The notes under the pieces: model-generated
The model's database searches: none
Told to the model about the DNA's origin: nothing
Seen by the model: only the letters and a program-made list of their open reading frames with translations
Assembly: GCA_026225945.1 (NCBI GenBank)
Contig: JAMJFZ010001816.1
Span: forward strand, 4,838,501-4,902,500
DNA length: 64,000 nt
Direction: 5' to 3'
From: Cricetomys ansorgei
Taxonomy: Eukaryota; Chordata; Mammalia; Rodentia; Nesomyidae
Shown: positions 52,796-64,000 of the stretch, piece by piece
Layout: every line of letters starts with the position of its first letter
Numbering within the stretch: the first letter of the stretch is position 1
Translations under genes and position numbers: made by a program

Positions 52796-53822
52796 TAAGT
52801 CGTATTAAGAGAATCCCAGTCCTCTGTTTCTCCCGTTGTCTTCCCAACCAAGTTGACTGCTGCCCACTGCCTACATGTCCCAGTACTCTGGAAGTTGCTG
52901 CTTCCAGTTAGCCTGAAGTTCACAGAGAAATAGCTGAATGTGACCAACCTCATTTGGTTAAACTACACAGCACCACTCATCACTGCTGTGATGACTCTCC
53001 TTCACTCTTCTTCATGCAGTCTTAGACTCCCAACTGCTTTCCTCCGGGTGTCAACCTACTATTATCCATGGTAAATACAGTGTAGATCGGGAGGCCCTGT
53101 GAAGTTCTGGAAGCTTCCAATCCCATGACTTTCACTTCTGCTCCAGCTACTTTCTTCTCTTTTCTATAATATATACATATATAGTATATATCCTGGCAGT
53201 AGTTCTATCCTGGGAGGATTGTGCACCATTAGATGTTTGAGTTGTCCCGCCGTCTTAGCTCACTGCTTCATCTTTACCTGAACTCAGCGTCTCTTATTTT
53301 CTCCCTTCATCAGGGTTTTGTCTACCCTCTTCCCCTCCTTGCTCTGGTGCGTAAAAGTTAGGATTACATTTATTTCATGAGATACATTCTGAAATGGATT
53401 TATTGTCCTCTTAAATCATCTTGGGAGAACACCAAGTATTTCTGATATCAATTGTTATCTTTTTAAAAAAAATGAATTCGGACAATTTTATTTATTATTT
53501 AGGACAATGGATTCCATGTATATGCTGAGTTTTGTGTACTTTGATCCCACATTCCCCTCTCTCTCCTGCTGAAACTCTTCTTCCCAACAGTCCTCCTCTA
53601 ACCGTGGTGCCTTTTCTTTTAACCCTGCATCCTCAGTGAGGGGTCGGACCTCATGAATCTTCCTCACACATACCAAATGGAGATGGGCCAATCTTATATA
53701 GGTCTCGTACAGGTAACCACCGCTGCAGTGCGTTCGTGCGTGCAATGGCCGTGTCTTTTTGCAGTACTGTTTTGCAGTACTCTTCTCCAACCTCTGACTC
53801 TAACAGGTATCTTCATTTCTGT
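52796..53822. other. Intron, nothing recognised
   Basis: Only a short TA run at 53168-53190. No exon recognised. Confidence 0.45.
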
Positions 53823-53932
53823 TTTTGGAAACAGAATCTTGTCAAGTAGCACAGGCTAGCTTTGAACTTATGGTGCACCTGCCTCAGCCTCCCCAGTGTT
53901 TGGATTACAAGTATGTACAAGCATGCCTAGTT
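53823..53932 (-). repeat. B1 SINE, antisense
   Basis: AACAGAATCTTGTCAAGTAGC, CACAGGCTAGCTTTGAAC and GCCTCAGCCTCCCCAGTG. Confidence 0.78.
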
Positions 53933-55304
53933 TAGATTGGTTCTTGAATGACCTTGAAGGCCTGTGTGTTAGGGCTGTGGTCATCAGAGTAGTGTTAGTA
54001 GAGATGGAAACTATTCAGTGGTCATTGGAGGTACGTTTTGGCGGGTTATTTTGGGACTCTGATCTTTTCTTTATCATAGTTTGCTTCATGGCCACAAGGG
54101 GAGTTATTTTACTGTCCTATAGGCTCCTTCCATAACACAGCATGCTGCCTTGCCACACAGCAAAGAAGTGGGGCCGTTCGGTGATAGACTGGGTGACCCT
54201 CTAAGAAGGAAAGCCAAAGGGAACCTCTCCTCATTGTAAGTTAATTTAACCTGGTGTTTCGTTGTAGTGATGGAGCACGGACTGACACAGTCTTGTTTCC
54301 CTTATACAAGCTACAGCTTGTATACACAGGACCCCGTGTGTATTCCTGTAGAAACCATTCTGCTCGTTTTGAGGATTGCTAGTATGCTGTTATAGAAGCT
54401 TTGCTTAAGTCTTCTCATCGTGATGCCATGAAGTGTCACGTATGGGTGTCACTTAATGATCTCAGTTGTAATTATGAGTCAGGTGCACGCACAGCTATAC
54501 TATCTGGCCTTTTTGAGTAATGTAATTAATATAATGTCTGGGAGTATCACCTTAATAATATTCGTATTCCTTATATAAACTATTATGATTCTCATCTCTG
54601 ATGACCTCTTACCGAACAGCACTTCAGATACTGTATTGACTGCATTGTACAAACACAGAGTAAATAATGAAGCCACTTCTAAGCCTTTGTGTGGCTCTGA
54701 CATTCGTTCTATTTTTAGGCTATTTCTGGACTGTGGGCTTTCATCATGCAGCTATTAGGGAATTCATCAAAATTTCATATTGCCTGTATGGGGCTCCATT
54801 GTCCGTGGCTGCCATCTGCTCTGCTCGGGGCCGGGGTGATGATTATTTCATGTGACTCTCACAATCCTGTCTCCGCTGAATCTGCTCTGCAGACTCTCCA
54901 GCTTTTTCTGTCTCTTGTCTCCTTACTCTGTTCTGGAATAGTTGTCCTTATTTTCTGAGAGGGAGGAAAAGCTTAGTGAACATGCCTGTTGGCCTTTGCT
55001 TCCTCTCAGGCCTTTGCTAGGGTTTTGCCTTCCTGCCAGGAGCTCTCAGGGTGTCTCAGGCTGCACAGTGTGATCGCTGTCTGTCCAAACCAGAACCCTT
55101 GTTTCTGAAGGATGGCCAGGCGCAGAGCATGGTTCTCAGTCTCAACCTGCTCTCTTCCCATGGCTTCTTTCTGTGATGGCTGGCAACACCACCGTCTGCC
55201 TCTGATGCACTGGACACACCTATGCACATGCTAAAGGCCAAATTCTTTTTTATTGAAGTGTATTTTTGGTCTCTAAACCGGAATTGAAACCTGTATCCCT
55301 TGAG
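53933..55304. other. Repeat-poor intron block
   Basis: About 1.4 kb without recognised repeat apart from a short palindrome at 54303-54324. No exon recognised. Confidence 0.5.
54303..54324. repeat. 22-bp near-perfect palindrome
   Basis: TATACAAGCT, AC, AGCTTGTATA: two exact 10-bp arms around two bases. Confidence 0.95.
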
Positions 55305-55390
55305 TACTTCTCTCTCTCTCTCTCTCTCCCTCTCTCCCCCTCTTCCCCTCTTCCCCTCTCCCTCTCTCCCCCTCTCCCCCTCCCCCCTCA
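55305..55390. repeat. (CT)n/(CCCCT)n polypyrimidine tract
   Basis: About 85 bases of C and T only, first CT repeats, then CCCCT/CCCCTCTT units. The mirror-like layout suits triplex formation. Confidence 0.92.
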
Positions 55391-56674
55391 ATGTTTTTGC
55401 CTATGCCAAATTTTAAGAACTTAAGATTGAAAAAAATGAATCACAACTACCTGTCCCATGTGTTCTACAGTGCGGGAAGATCATGTAACACCAAGCTTTC
55501 TGTCTAGGACAGAAACGAATGTCCTTAAATAATGGTGACTTAAAGCTAAATGGTATAATTCTGGACCTGGTGGCTGAGAAATCAGTGTTGCAGACAATGT
55601 GGAGGAGGAAGACTGACTCTGGAACACAGTTCATGGGGAAGGCAGTGGAGAGATGCCGTTTGAACTGTGGAGATGGAGGATTGAAAGCACCGAGCGTTTA
55701 GTTCTGTGTTTGGGTGAATCAAGTATTCCCATGTGGGGACTCACGGGTAAAGGGCCTGAATGAAGGTCAAAGTGCACAGGCTAAAGGGATGCTTGGAAGG
55801 CCAAAGCAAGGTTTCTGTTTTTAAGGAATGCAAGGTAGATATTGAAATGTATCCCAGAGACAAAGGAGATGAAGATGGAGCCGTCCATTCGTGGGAGGAG
55901 AGACTGAGTTCATATCTGCCCGAGGTGCAGCCTTGAGCCGGGGCGGGAGGGAGGGTTACATGGATTTGGAGGGGAAAGGAAGGCTTCCTCTGAGGCTTGA
56001 GTTGGGCGGTGCAGAAAATGTCAACCCCAGGATTTTAACAGAAAAGTGAGATGTGGTTGACTCTTGGTCGGATGTTTACCCTGCTGGGTTGGAGGTGAGG
56101 GGTGAGGCAAGATTGTTCCAGATTATATACTCATCTGGGACAGTGAAGTTGAGGCAGAAGGCTGGCCTCCCAGGAAGGACCAGAGCTAAGTGTCTAACAC
56201 TGCCTGCTGGTGATTCTTCCTTGTGAGCTAAGTTTCTAAAGCCAGAGGAGGGGCACTGGCAGGCAAGCTCTGGCATTTGAAGGAGGGAGAGCTTTGCAGC
56301 CCCAGGGGAAGCGACCATCCTGTTGGAGCCTTCTGGATTAACACATGCTCCTGCTTCCCATCTACCTCCCCGTCACGGGTCCTGCCCAGTTTGTATAGAT
56401 AGTCAAGCAAGGATCTGTACTGGGTACAGATCTGGGTGGCCTGCCACACAGACTCCCTTCTGAATAGTAGCCATAGGCCTGGGAAGCAGATCCCGGTGTC
56501 AGGAGCCTCAGGAAAGCCTCCTGCTGGATGGGAGAAATCATTAAAAGGAATGAGAAGACTCACAGAAGATGTATTAAGGAGATGTTTGCCATCTGAACAT
56601 GTTTATGTCAGGATTTTTTTTCTGTAAAAATGTATACTTTTTGTATACATATACAATGAACACAAAATGCACAT
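55391..56674. other. Repeat-poor intron block
   Basis: No recognised exon or repeat over about 1.3 kb. Confidence 0.5.
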
Positions 56675-56752
56675 TTGTTTGTAGTGTTGAGGAGTAGACC
56701 TAGGTCTTCCCCCATCCTAGGCTAGTGCTGTACCACTGAGCTGTGTGCCTAA
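56675..56752 (-). repeat. ID-like SINE, antisense
   Basis: GTTGAGGAGTAGACCTAGG, CTAGGCTAGTGCTGTACC and ACTGAGCTGTGTGCC match a reversed ID body. Confidence 0.6.
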
Positions 56753-57599
56753 CTCACTCTTGAAATTGTTTCAACCATAGAAAGTCGTTCTGTGGAGGAT
56801 CCCATACCTGTAATGAAACACATACAAACTTTAACACATCAAGTGTCATCATCTGTCTAGTGGTTCAACAATGGTTTTGTGGGAGACATTAGAAGCCCTG
56901 TAGATTTAATAAAGGCATCAGGTTTGTGGTATCATAAAAATATTTCCCCCTTTCACCAAATATAGCTTGATGTCATGTTTTAAACCTCAAAATGTGACTG
57001 TAATACTTTTTAATGTGCTTGAATCCAGTCATTAACATTCTAGACTCCTGTAGTACTAAGGATATGTCAGAAGGTGGCAGCAGAGAACAGAAACTTTTGT
57101 TTCAGGCTTCGATTCTTTAGATTTCTAAGGAAGAACCAATACAATATATTTAGAGCCGTGAGATGAGGTGGTAGTTTGGTGCAAATTTATTTTCTTATGA
57201 GGAAGCCCTAAGTACCTGTTCAAAACCAAACACATACTGGCAGAATCTGACTTTCGTGGCAGATCCTAAGTCCTTCTCGCCCAGACAGCATTTACAGAGG
57301 TGGGTCTCAGTGAGACGCTTCAGTCGGAGAAGGACTTCTAGGTCAGCCCACATCTTTGGAATCCGGATCTTGAAGAGACAGACCTAGGCTGTTCTCCACA
57401 CTGGTTTAGAGTTGACCAGTGTTTCCGTTCTGTGGATTCAGAATCAAGGGGCTATGAGATAGATGTTGGTCACAAGTTAGGTAAGTGGGCATCAGGCGAG
57501 GGGACAGAGGGGCATCCTCTCTGATGAATGCATCCATCCATGCAGGTGCTCATTGCTCAGGGTCAGTCATGGTCACGCTTGGCTGTGAGGTAATCCTGC
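56753..57599. other. Intron, nothing recognised
   Basis: No recognised exon or repeat. Confidence 0.45.
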
Positions 57600-57670
57600 T
57601 TGAGCCCTCCCCTCCCCTCCCCTTCCCTTCCTTTACCCTTCCCCCCTTCCTTTATTTCTTTCTTTCTTTT
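57600..57670. repeat. CT-rich (CCCCT/TTCC/TTTC) tract
   Basis: Pyrimidine-rich run ending in TTTCTTTCTTTC. Confidence 0.88.
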
Positions 57671-58439
57671 AAAAAGAGAAGTTATGTTTCGCAAGATATT
57701 GCCAAGCACAACCTGTGTGCAGGTTGGAGGCTGCTGTGGACTATGATATCTCCCTCCGGAGCTTACTCAGTTGGGGTGGACATGTTTTCCGTGTGGCGGC
57801 AGAACGAGTTATGGGAAGACTTGGGATGGTGCTAGGGGACAGCAGGACATTGGCACTGCCGAGGGAGGTCATGTAGTTCTCTGAAGAAGGATTCTGAAGG
57901 CCATCAATATTTGGGGGGAGCCCAAATATTCTGTGGCGGTATCTCTGTCCCTTTGTGACACAGAGTTTATGCATATGGTACTTAATTTATCTCACGCTCC
58001 TAAACGGTGTTTAGGAATTATTCTCAGCGCTTAAGTGTTTTTAACTTTTAAACAAATCACTTCTTTAAGTACAAGTAAAATTATTCTTTGGTCAAGCATA
58101 TTTTAAACTAGTAAGTAAACTTTTGAGATGACTGGGAAACATTATTGAGATCTCTTAAGGCTACAGAAAGAGTCTAAGGAAAACTACTTATCACATGAGT
58201 TGCTTGAGAAAGATGGATTTCTTCATAGTTATTGGAAGTACGGCTAACTCTCAGAAGACAGACGATGAGAGTTCAGATACCCATGTGCTGCGGCCTCATT
58301 TGTTACACTTTTAGATGTGATTTCTGCTCTGAAAACATGTGATGTGAATTTGAAAAACGACAAGGAACGGACTGAAGAAAATGTAATTCTGTGGAATTGT
58401 TACATGCAATGCAAAGGAGACAGACTGCGGCCTGTTTTC
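57671..58439. other. Intron, nothing recognised
   Basis: No recognised exon or repeat. Confidence 0.45.
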
Positions 58440-58770
58440 GTCTGGTTTCTTTCCCTCTGCCTGTTTCCAAGGTTCGTTTGCGTTATGTCATGTATCATTT
58501 CTTCATTTTTTGGCGTTATATCATGTATCATTTCTTCATTTTTTGGCGTTATATCATGTATCATTTCTTCATTTTTCGGAAATCACTGAATGATATTTCA
58601 CTATATGGTTTTAATGGTAGTCAAGCTTTTCACTCATCAGTCGATAAACTTTTGGGTTATACCCACTTCTTTTGTGAGTAGTGCTGTTGTAGACATCTGT
58701 GTCTAAGATTTCACGTGGAGAAGGTGTTTTCATTTTCTTTGTGTACGTACTAAGAATAGAATTGTAACTA
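58440..58770 (-). mobile_element. Ancient L1 fragment, antisense
   Basis: TGAATGATATTTCACTATATGG, CACTCATCAGTCGATAAAC, TTTTGGGTTATACCCACTTC and TGCTGTTGTAGACATCTGTG follow the antisense 3' end of old L1 (AATATTCCATTGTATGGATA... CATCAGTTGATGGACATTTGGG). The 33-bp triplication lies within it. Confidence 0.72.
58482..58580. repeat. 33-bp unit, three tandem copies
   Basis: GTTATATCATGTATCATTTC followed by TTCATTTTTTGGC repeats at 58482-58514, 58515-58547 and 58548-58580. Copy 1 has ATG for ATA, and copy 3 ends CGGA. The period is a multiple of three, so a frame here repeats an 11-residue block, but it is not a gene. Confidence 0.95.
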
Positions 58771-60529
58771 TCTCTTTGCTTCCTAGGAATTCATTGTTGA
58801 GTTGATGGATGGAAGGTTGACAAATGGATTCCTGGAGAACTACATCATTGTTGATTAGTGACTCAGAAAAACTTAGAGTAGAAATCCATGAAGAATCATG
58901 GTGGGAATTTCTATGTAACAGACCTGTGTCTCTCAATGATAAGCCTCCACCAAATAGTGAACTACGTCATAGGCACCAAAGGGTAGAATTCTCGATTTGA
59001 AGTTCATATAAAAATCAGCACTGACTCTCTCTCACCTGTAACTGTAATGTAGACATGCGATTTCTCGAAATGAATATTTCCCACAGTGAATGACTCTCAT
59101 GGTAATTCACGGGGAGGTAGGCAGTTCGTTGTTGAGACTTGCTGATGTGTGTGAGACGTTTCTGCACAAAACAACAGCATCTTTTGACTCTTAAAAACCC
59201 ATGATTATATTAAGCATTATAACTATACTTAAAATATCCTAATAATGGATGTTCACATCCACTTATGATTTGCATACCAGCTATTTAAAAACTCGTTGAT
59301 CTGGAAAAAGTAATTCATGGGGTTGTCAGAGCTTCTGGGAAACCTTTACTTTACTTTGAATATTTTCTGTACCACTTGCAACAATTTAAAAAGGACTATA
59401 GATGTGTATTTAGAGACAAAATTTATTCCTCAGAAGTACTAGGCGCTAGCAAAATAGACCTGTAAGAAAAGCACGTTTGGGGACTTGATGTCTTCAGAGA
59501 GTTTAACTGGTGGAGAAGAGGGTTCATGTTATCTTAGATTTCGTGTCACAGGTAAATGTGTGCCTCCGTTGTCAACCCTGGAGCAGATCTCCTTTTCTCC
59601 TCTTAATTTTACACAGTTCTCATTTGCGTTCCTCTTTTGGTTCCATAGCTATGGTCACTTGGAGAAATAATCTGACTCCAAGATTAAGATTGATTATGGC
59701 ACTTGGGCTGTAACTTGTCCTTGCATTAGAAATGATTGTACTCCTTTTCTTTGCCCACAAAATGCAAGCTTGCTTACATTTGGCTTCATAATGACTGAAG
59801 GAGAACCTCAACTGTTTGGACTCTTTATTTTGCATTCTGCTCTCTCCTTCCCCCTCTTCCCACTTGGCTGAGTGAGGACCTGTGGGCCTGAGAAGGTCGC
59901 ACTGGGAGGTGTAATTACTCCACCAACTCTTAGATGAAGGTCTTGAAGAGGGCAGTGCTTAGGAAAATTTTTTTAGGCTTGTGACCACCATGAAACTTTG
60001 GATTCTGTTTAGAATTCGGCGGTCTGTGCAATTCTAACCCACAAACTTGGAAGACTTGTGAGTTGGCCTTGGTTTTGCTATCAAATGATATTAGTATTGG
60101 CAAAAATAGTTCTGGTATATTCCAGAATATTATGTAGTACAATGCCAAAGCTTAATAGAGGTTAGTGACTGGAGAATTATGCCCCTCAAAGCCATGCTAT
60201 TTGCTGAATATACAATATCAGTTCACCAAGAACATGTTGCAGTTCAGAGAGTTAACCACAGTTCACAGAGATGCCCCTCCTTAAAATGCCATTTTGACCA
60301 CACATTTCAGAACAGGGCTAGACTCTTAAAGGGGAAATGACAGATAATTAATTTTTTATTAACTTTTCAGTAAGTGGACAAAATAATTTGTTGATTTAGA
60401 AGACAGTTTAACTGGAAAGTTAAGCTCTATTCTGAGCCCAGAAAAAGTTTCAAATAGTAGGTCTATCATCTACCAAGCTCTCATTTTCAAGGTTTGTTCC
60501 TATCTATGGGGGTGTATCACTAGTGTATT
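58771..60529. other. Repeat-poor intron block
   Basis: About 1.75 kb with no recognised exon or repeat. Confidence 0.5.
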
Positions 60530-60935
60530 GGTTAGGGTTACTTTTGCTGCAATGACACACCATTACCAACAAGTTATGGGAGAACAGGTTTATTTTACTT
60601 ACATCTTGAGCTAAGTCTCTCCCTGAGAGAAGTCAGGGCAGGGACTGAAGCAAGGGAAGACCTGGAGTTGATGCAGACCACAGAGGAGTGCTGCTTACTG
60701 GCTTGCTCCCATGGCTTCTTCAGCCTGCTTCCTTAAAGGACCCAGGACCGCTAGCCCAGGGGTGTCCCCATCCACAATGGTCTGGGCCCTCCCTCATCAA
60801 TCCCTAATTGAAAACATTGCTCCCTAGGCTTGCCTACATATAACCTGATCTTCTGGATGCATTTTCTGAGTTGGGGTCCTCCTCTCATAAGTGATTTTAG
60901 CTGGGGTCAAATTGACATAAAACTAGCCAGGCTAT
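60530..60935 (-). mobile_element. LTR-like repeat (2285 family), antisense
   Basis: TATTGGTTAGGGTTACTTTTGC, GGCTTGCTCCCATGGCTTC, TCAATCCCTAATTGAAAACA and GTCAAATTGACATAAAACTAGCC are the reverse of the family seen at 2285 and 32821. Confidence 0.68.
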
Positions 60936-61384
60936 GAGAACGGCATGCTTTCATTGACTTTCACTGCTATTCCTGAGTAACCAGCAGAGCTAGGATTTGT
61001 TCACACCTGTGTTGTAGATGGCGGTGTCTTTCTCCAGAATGCCCTCGGCCTTCTTGCTCCTGGAAGATCTACCTGTAATGTAACTGGAAGTTTTATCGTC
61101 TTGCTTGTACATACTCCTAGGAGGAGCGATTGGATTTCATGTGAGGAACGAGCATGTATGTGTCAGCTGCATTTTCACCAGTGAGAAGTCAGTGACATAG
61201 AGCATGTGGTAGGGACCTGGATACCTGAGGCATAGGGGGAAGGCTCCTCACTGGACTTAGAATTCACCAAGTGCTTGCATAGTCTTCTATTTGATGTTCA
61301 GCACTTACAGACCTAAGTCTCATCTTCGGTAAGTTTTCTGTAACTCCCTTTTCTTTATATATAAACTGGGGTATGCTAACTACT
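60936..61384. other. Intron, nothing recognised
   Basis: No recognised exon or repeat. Confidence 0.45.
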
Positions 61385-61725
61385 TTTGCAGTTGTTATGT
61401 CCAACTGCCTGGCAAGGAACAGCTTAAAGGAGCAAGGATTTATTCTGACTCATGGTTTACAGGGATCCCATCCATCATAGGGAAGGCATGGTGGGAGCTG
61501 TTCCAGGCTGTGGAGGCAGGAGCTTGCGGCTGCTGAGTTGTATCTTTGTAGACCTGGAAGCGGAGTCCAGATAGGAAGCAGGGTGAGCTGTAAACTACAA
61601 AGCCAATACACAGTAGCCTACTTTCCCTGGTGAGGCTGCACTTCCTAAATACTCCCCGAACAACACATCATGTAGGAACCACATGTTCAAACACATGAGC
61701 CTGTGGGAGACATTTCACATTCAAG
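61385..61725 (-). mobile_element. MaLR-type LTR, antisense
   Basis: AGGATTTATTCTGACTCATGG, CATCATAGGGAAGGCATGG, CAATACACAGTAGCCTAC and GACATTTCACATTCAAGCC follow a reversed rodent MaLR LTR. Confidence 0.6.
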
Positions 61726-63589
61726 CCATAAAATCAAGAAGGGTGATGGGTCCCAAAGCACAGAGAGAGACCGGACTGGCATCATGTTGGGCTTTGTTTG
61801 TAACTAATGGAATCAAGGCCAGGAGAAATTAAGATGTGTATTTTCATTGTCCGAGGAATTTGGGACCCCTATCTACGCTTCTCTGACTCCTAATGTGAAT
61901 TTGGAAGTTGGGGTGCTCTCTGTGAGCATAATTTACATACATAGGACCTATCTTTGGGGGCAAAAATTAGCTTTTTTTAACACCACAGATAACCTTCTCA
62001 GTAATTTTACTGAAAAAAAAAAGGAAAGAGGTATGAGGTAGACTCTTGCTCTCTTTGAATGCTATTTTTGTCTAATGTGTACTGTGAGCCCTAATATTTG
62101 TATTTGTTAGTTTTGGGCATGTGTAGCTAAAGTTTAAAATTACTGTGTTACAGACAATGATAGACATAATTTGTGGAATGTCACTGGAAAATGAGTTGCT
62201 TTGTGGAGACACGGGGTTCATGCAGTGGTTGCGTGCAAAATGGAAAAAAAGAGAGAGGGGTGGTTTGAACTCCTTGGCAGCTCTAGAGGCGGACTGCGGA
62301 GCAGGCCAGCTCCCTTTGTGCGCAGCAGCATGCTACTTCTTCCTGTGGAAGGACTCATCTCCTTAGGAGGTCATTCATTACACGGGAACCCTCCCTTGTC
62401 ACCCAATGGAAAATGCAGGTAGTGATCCTGTGAACTGTCTTACGAAGAGGTTCCTCTGCCTTTTAATGTCAAATGTCCCTTGGCATTTGAAATGATTGGC
62501 AGGATGGGGATATGTGTCTTAAGTACTAGGATCCAGTCTCTTCTAAGTCAATTGTAAGATGACAGTTTGGAACCAGCGGAAGCGCATAGCTTAGTGTTGG
62601 TCACCAAATGACTTCCTCCTTTCCCTTTTTAAACAAATGCACGCAGGCCCTGTGTTTCTGTACTCTGGCTTACACAGGAACACGCTAGAGACAGTCTTTG
62701 GGATTCTAGACACCTTTGGGTGGCTGTACGAGAACGTGGGAACAATTTTAAGTTGAGAGCTTGCTGATTGGCATGTGGTAGGTGTTCTGCTGACAATGAA
62801 ATGGTCTTTGAGAAGGTTCTAGAATGTTGAGATTGAGGTTATGTGTATCATATGGTCAGAATTTGAACTGAGCCACTGAGCTTCGGGGGAAAGTTGTTGG
62901 TTCCATTGGAGGGAAATCTTATCCAGTGGAAGGATCAGAGTAAAACCATCAGCCAGACAAGAAAGGGTTCAAAAGATAATTCTTGTTTCTTTAAAAGTTG
63001 AATTTAGACATTTCACAGCAAAATAAACGATGTTTTTGAATACTTGCGAACTTGGCGGTTGCTGCCTATGTCATTAGCTGATATTTTCTTTCACTAGATC
63101 TGCCCTTTAAAACCTCCCTGTTAATGGCTTTGGAGGCTACAGGTGGCTAGACAGGTTTGGGACCAGTGTTGTGCAGTGTCCTGGCGCCAGCTCTGTTCCT
63201 CCTCTACTCCATTAGTTTAATTATGACTTGCAGCAGGGATCTCTCCTAGGAGCCCCAGCTTGGTACTGTCACTTCATGGCTTCCTTCCAGCAGGGTGACC
63301 ACGTGACCGCGCAGCACATGGAGAGACATGCCAGCAAGTAGGAGCCTGGGCTAGACTGGGTGCCCTTCTGTTCTAGAGTAGGCTAAATGTTTTCAAATAT
63401 CTTTTGTGGACCGTGAAGGACAGAAGGCAAATATTTCTTTCCTTTTGATAATCAGGGGTCTGCGCTGTGATTTCACCAGGACCATGCGGTGTGACATGAG
63501 ACAGGTCTGAGTTTAAACCCTACCTTTGAATGAATGTGGCCTCAAATTATTTAAGATGACGCTGACTGTATTGAACTGAACCACATGGA
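61726..63589. other. Repeat-poor intron block
   Basis: Unique-looking, with a faint MIR-like patch at 63490-63570 (GACAGGTCTGAGTTTAAACC). No CH-domain exon was found here. Confidence 0.5.
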
Positions 63590-63665
63590 TGGGTGGGTGG
63601 GCAAAGAAGGGGAGGGAGAGGGAGAGGAGGGAGGGAGAGAGAGGAGGACAGGGAGAAAGAAGGGA
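63590..63665. repeat. (GGGA)n/(GA)n purine tract
   Basis: Purine-only units (GGGTGGGTGGG, then GGAGAGGGAGAGG). Confidence 0.9.
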
Positions 63666-64000
63666 AGGTGTGGTTGAGACGAGGTGATCACACCTGTTTG
63701 TTTTGACTTTTGATAACTTAAGTGGAGAGCCTGTGGTCTCGATTTACTTAATCCTGTGAATCACAATCTCATTGCGTAAACCGTATCACACCTTAAATAG
63801 CTTGCTGATGAGTAAAGCTCACAACCATTTAGTAGGACTAAAACTACTAAATACAATGTTTCAAAATTGGAATTTCTTTCAGAACACTGATTCCCCCCTC
63901 GCCCCCCAAATATTCATTCTTCCTACTATAAGGATTGGATCTCATTTGAAAATGTAATTTAATTTTTACAAACAGACTGCCTTTACCGTGTTGTGAGGTG
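63666..64000. other. Intron, nothing recognised
   Basis: No recognised exon or repeat up to the window end. Confidence 0.45.

Larger units (their letters stand above)
10513..64000 (+). other. Lmo7: Lmo7 first coding intron, 5' part
   Basis: No open frame downstream encodes the expected continuation of the CH domain (AVTEKNF and following). The DNA carries only repeats and unique non-coding sequence. The intron therefore extends past the window end, giving a minimum length of about 53.5 kb. Small or alternative exons could still be hidden, since short exons cannot be excluded by eye. Confidence 0.7.

Noticed and set aside
58317..58681. Frames with a repeated 11-residue block resembling a membrane segment
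   Set aside because: The block comes from the 33-bp triplication in an L1 remnant; no conserved start, no homologue known to me.
10513..64000. tRNA, snRNA or snoRNA genes
   Set aside because: tRNA-like A and B boxes occur only in SINEs, and no snRNA or clear snoRNA box pair was seen by eye.

Overview
The window is mammalian nuclear DNA from a muroid rodent. The evidence is the repeat content: many B1 SINEs (7SL-derived), B2/B3/B4-type and ID-like SINEs (tRNA-derived), rodent MaLR-type LTRs, two copies of the rodent hAT transposon URR1, a rodent L1 3' end, and older MIR and L1M fragments. The best-preserved B1 copies end in a GAGTTACAACAGAGAAACC-like segment instead of the GGGCTACACAGAGAAACC of typical mouse and rat B1. 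This hints at a muroid other than Mus or Rattus, but the species cannot be fixed from this alone.

One protein-coding exon can be supported. A CpG island at about 9480-10440 leads into an ATG at 10444 that opens a 23-codon coding segment, ended by a consensus splice donor after 10512. Its peptide contains AFAEAQRWVE, the start of the calponin-homology (CH) domain as I know it from LMO7, a LIM/PDZ/CH-domain protein of cell junctions and the nuclear envelope. I call it the first coding exon of Lmo7 on the plus strand. No exon with the rest of the CH domain was found downstream, so 10513-64000 is read as the 5' part of a first coding intron longer than 53 kb, and 1-9480 as upstream flank.

Layout. 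1-9480: intergenic repeats, including a truncated MaLR (LTR plus internal region) at 2861-3960 with a URR1 inside it, three B1 copies in a row at 4.3-5.0 kb, and an L1 3' end at 7.8-8.25 kb. 9480-10512: promoter, CpG island and exon. 10.5-19 kb: fairly repeat-poor intron. 19-24 kb: SINEs with TG tracts and MaLR-type LTRs. 24-28 kb: mostly unique. 28-37 kb: dense SINEs and nested LTRs. 37-40 kb: repeat-poor. 40-53 kb: LTR-like repeats, an interrupted ancient L1, long microsatellites and the second URR1. 53-64 kb: largely unique, with an L1 remnant carrying a 33-bp triplication and two LTR-like elements.

I found no operon, CRISPR array, intact mobile-element gene, tRNA or rRNA, and no undescribed biological system. 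The long open frames in GC-rich or simple-repeat DNA look like composition artefacts. The observations most worth following are the promoter/exon structure of Lmo7, the nested transposon insertions with target-site duplications, the 33-bp triplication inside an L1 remnant, and a large palindromic TA/CA/TG microsatellite. Repeat names come from pattern recognition, not from a database search, and boundaries are approximate unless target duplications are described.
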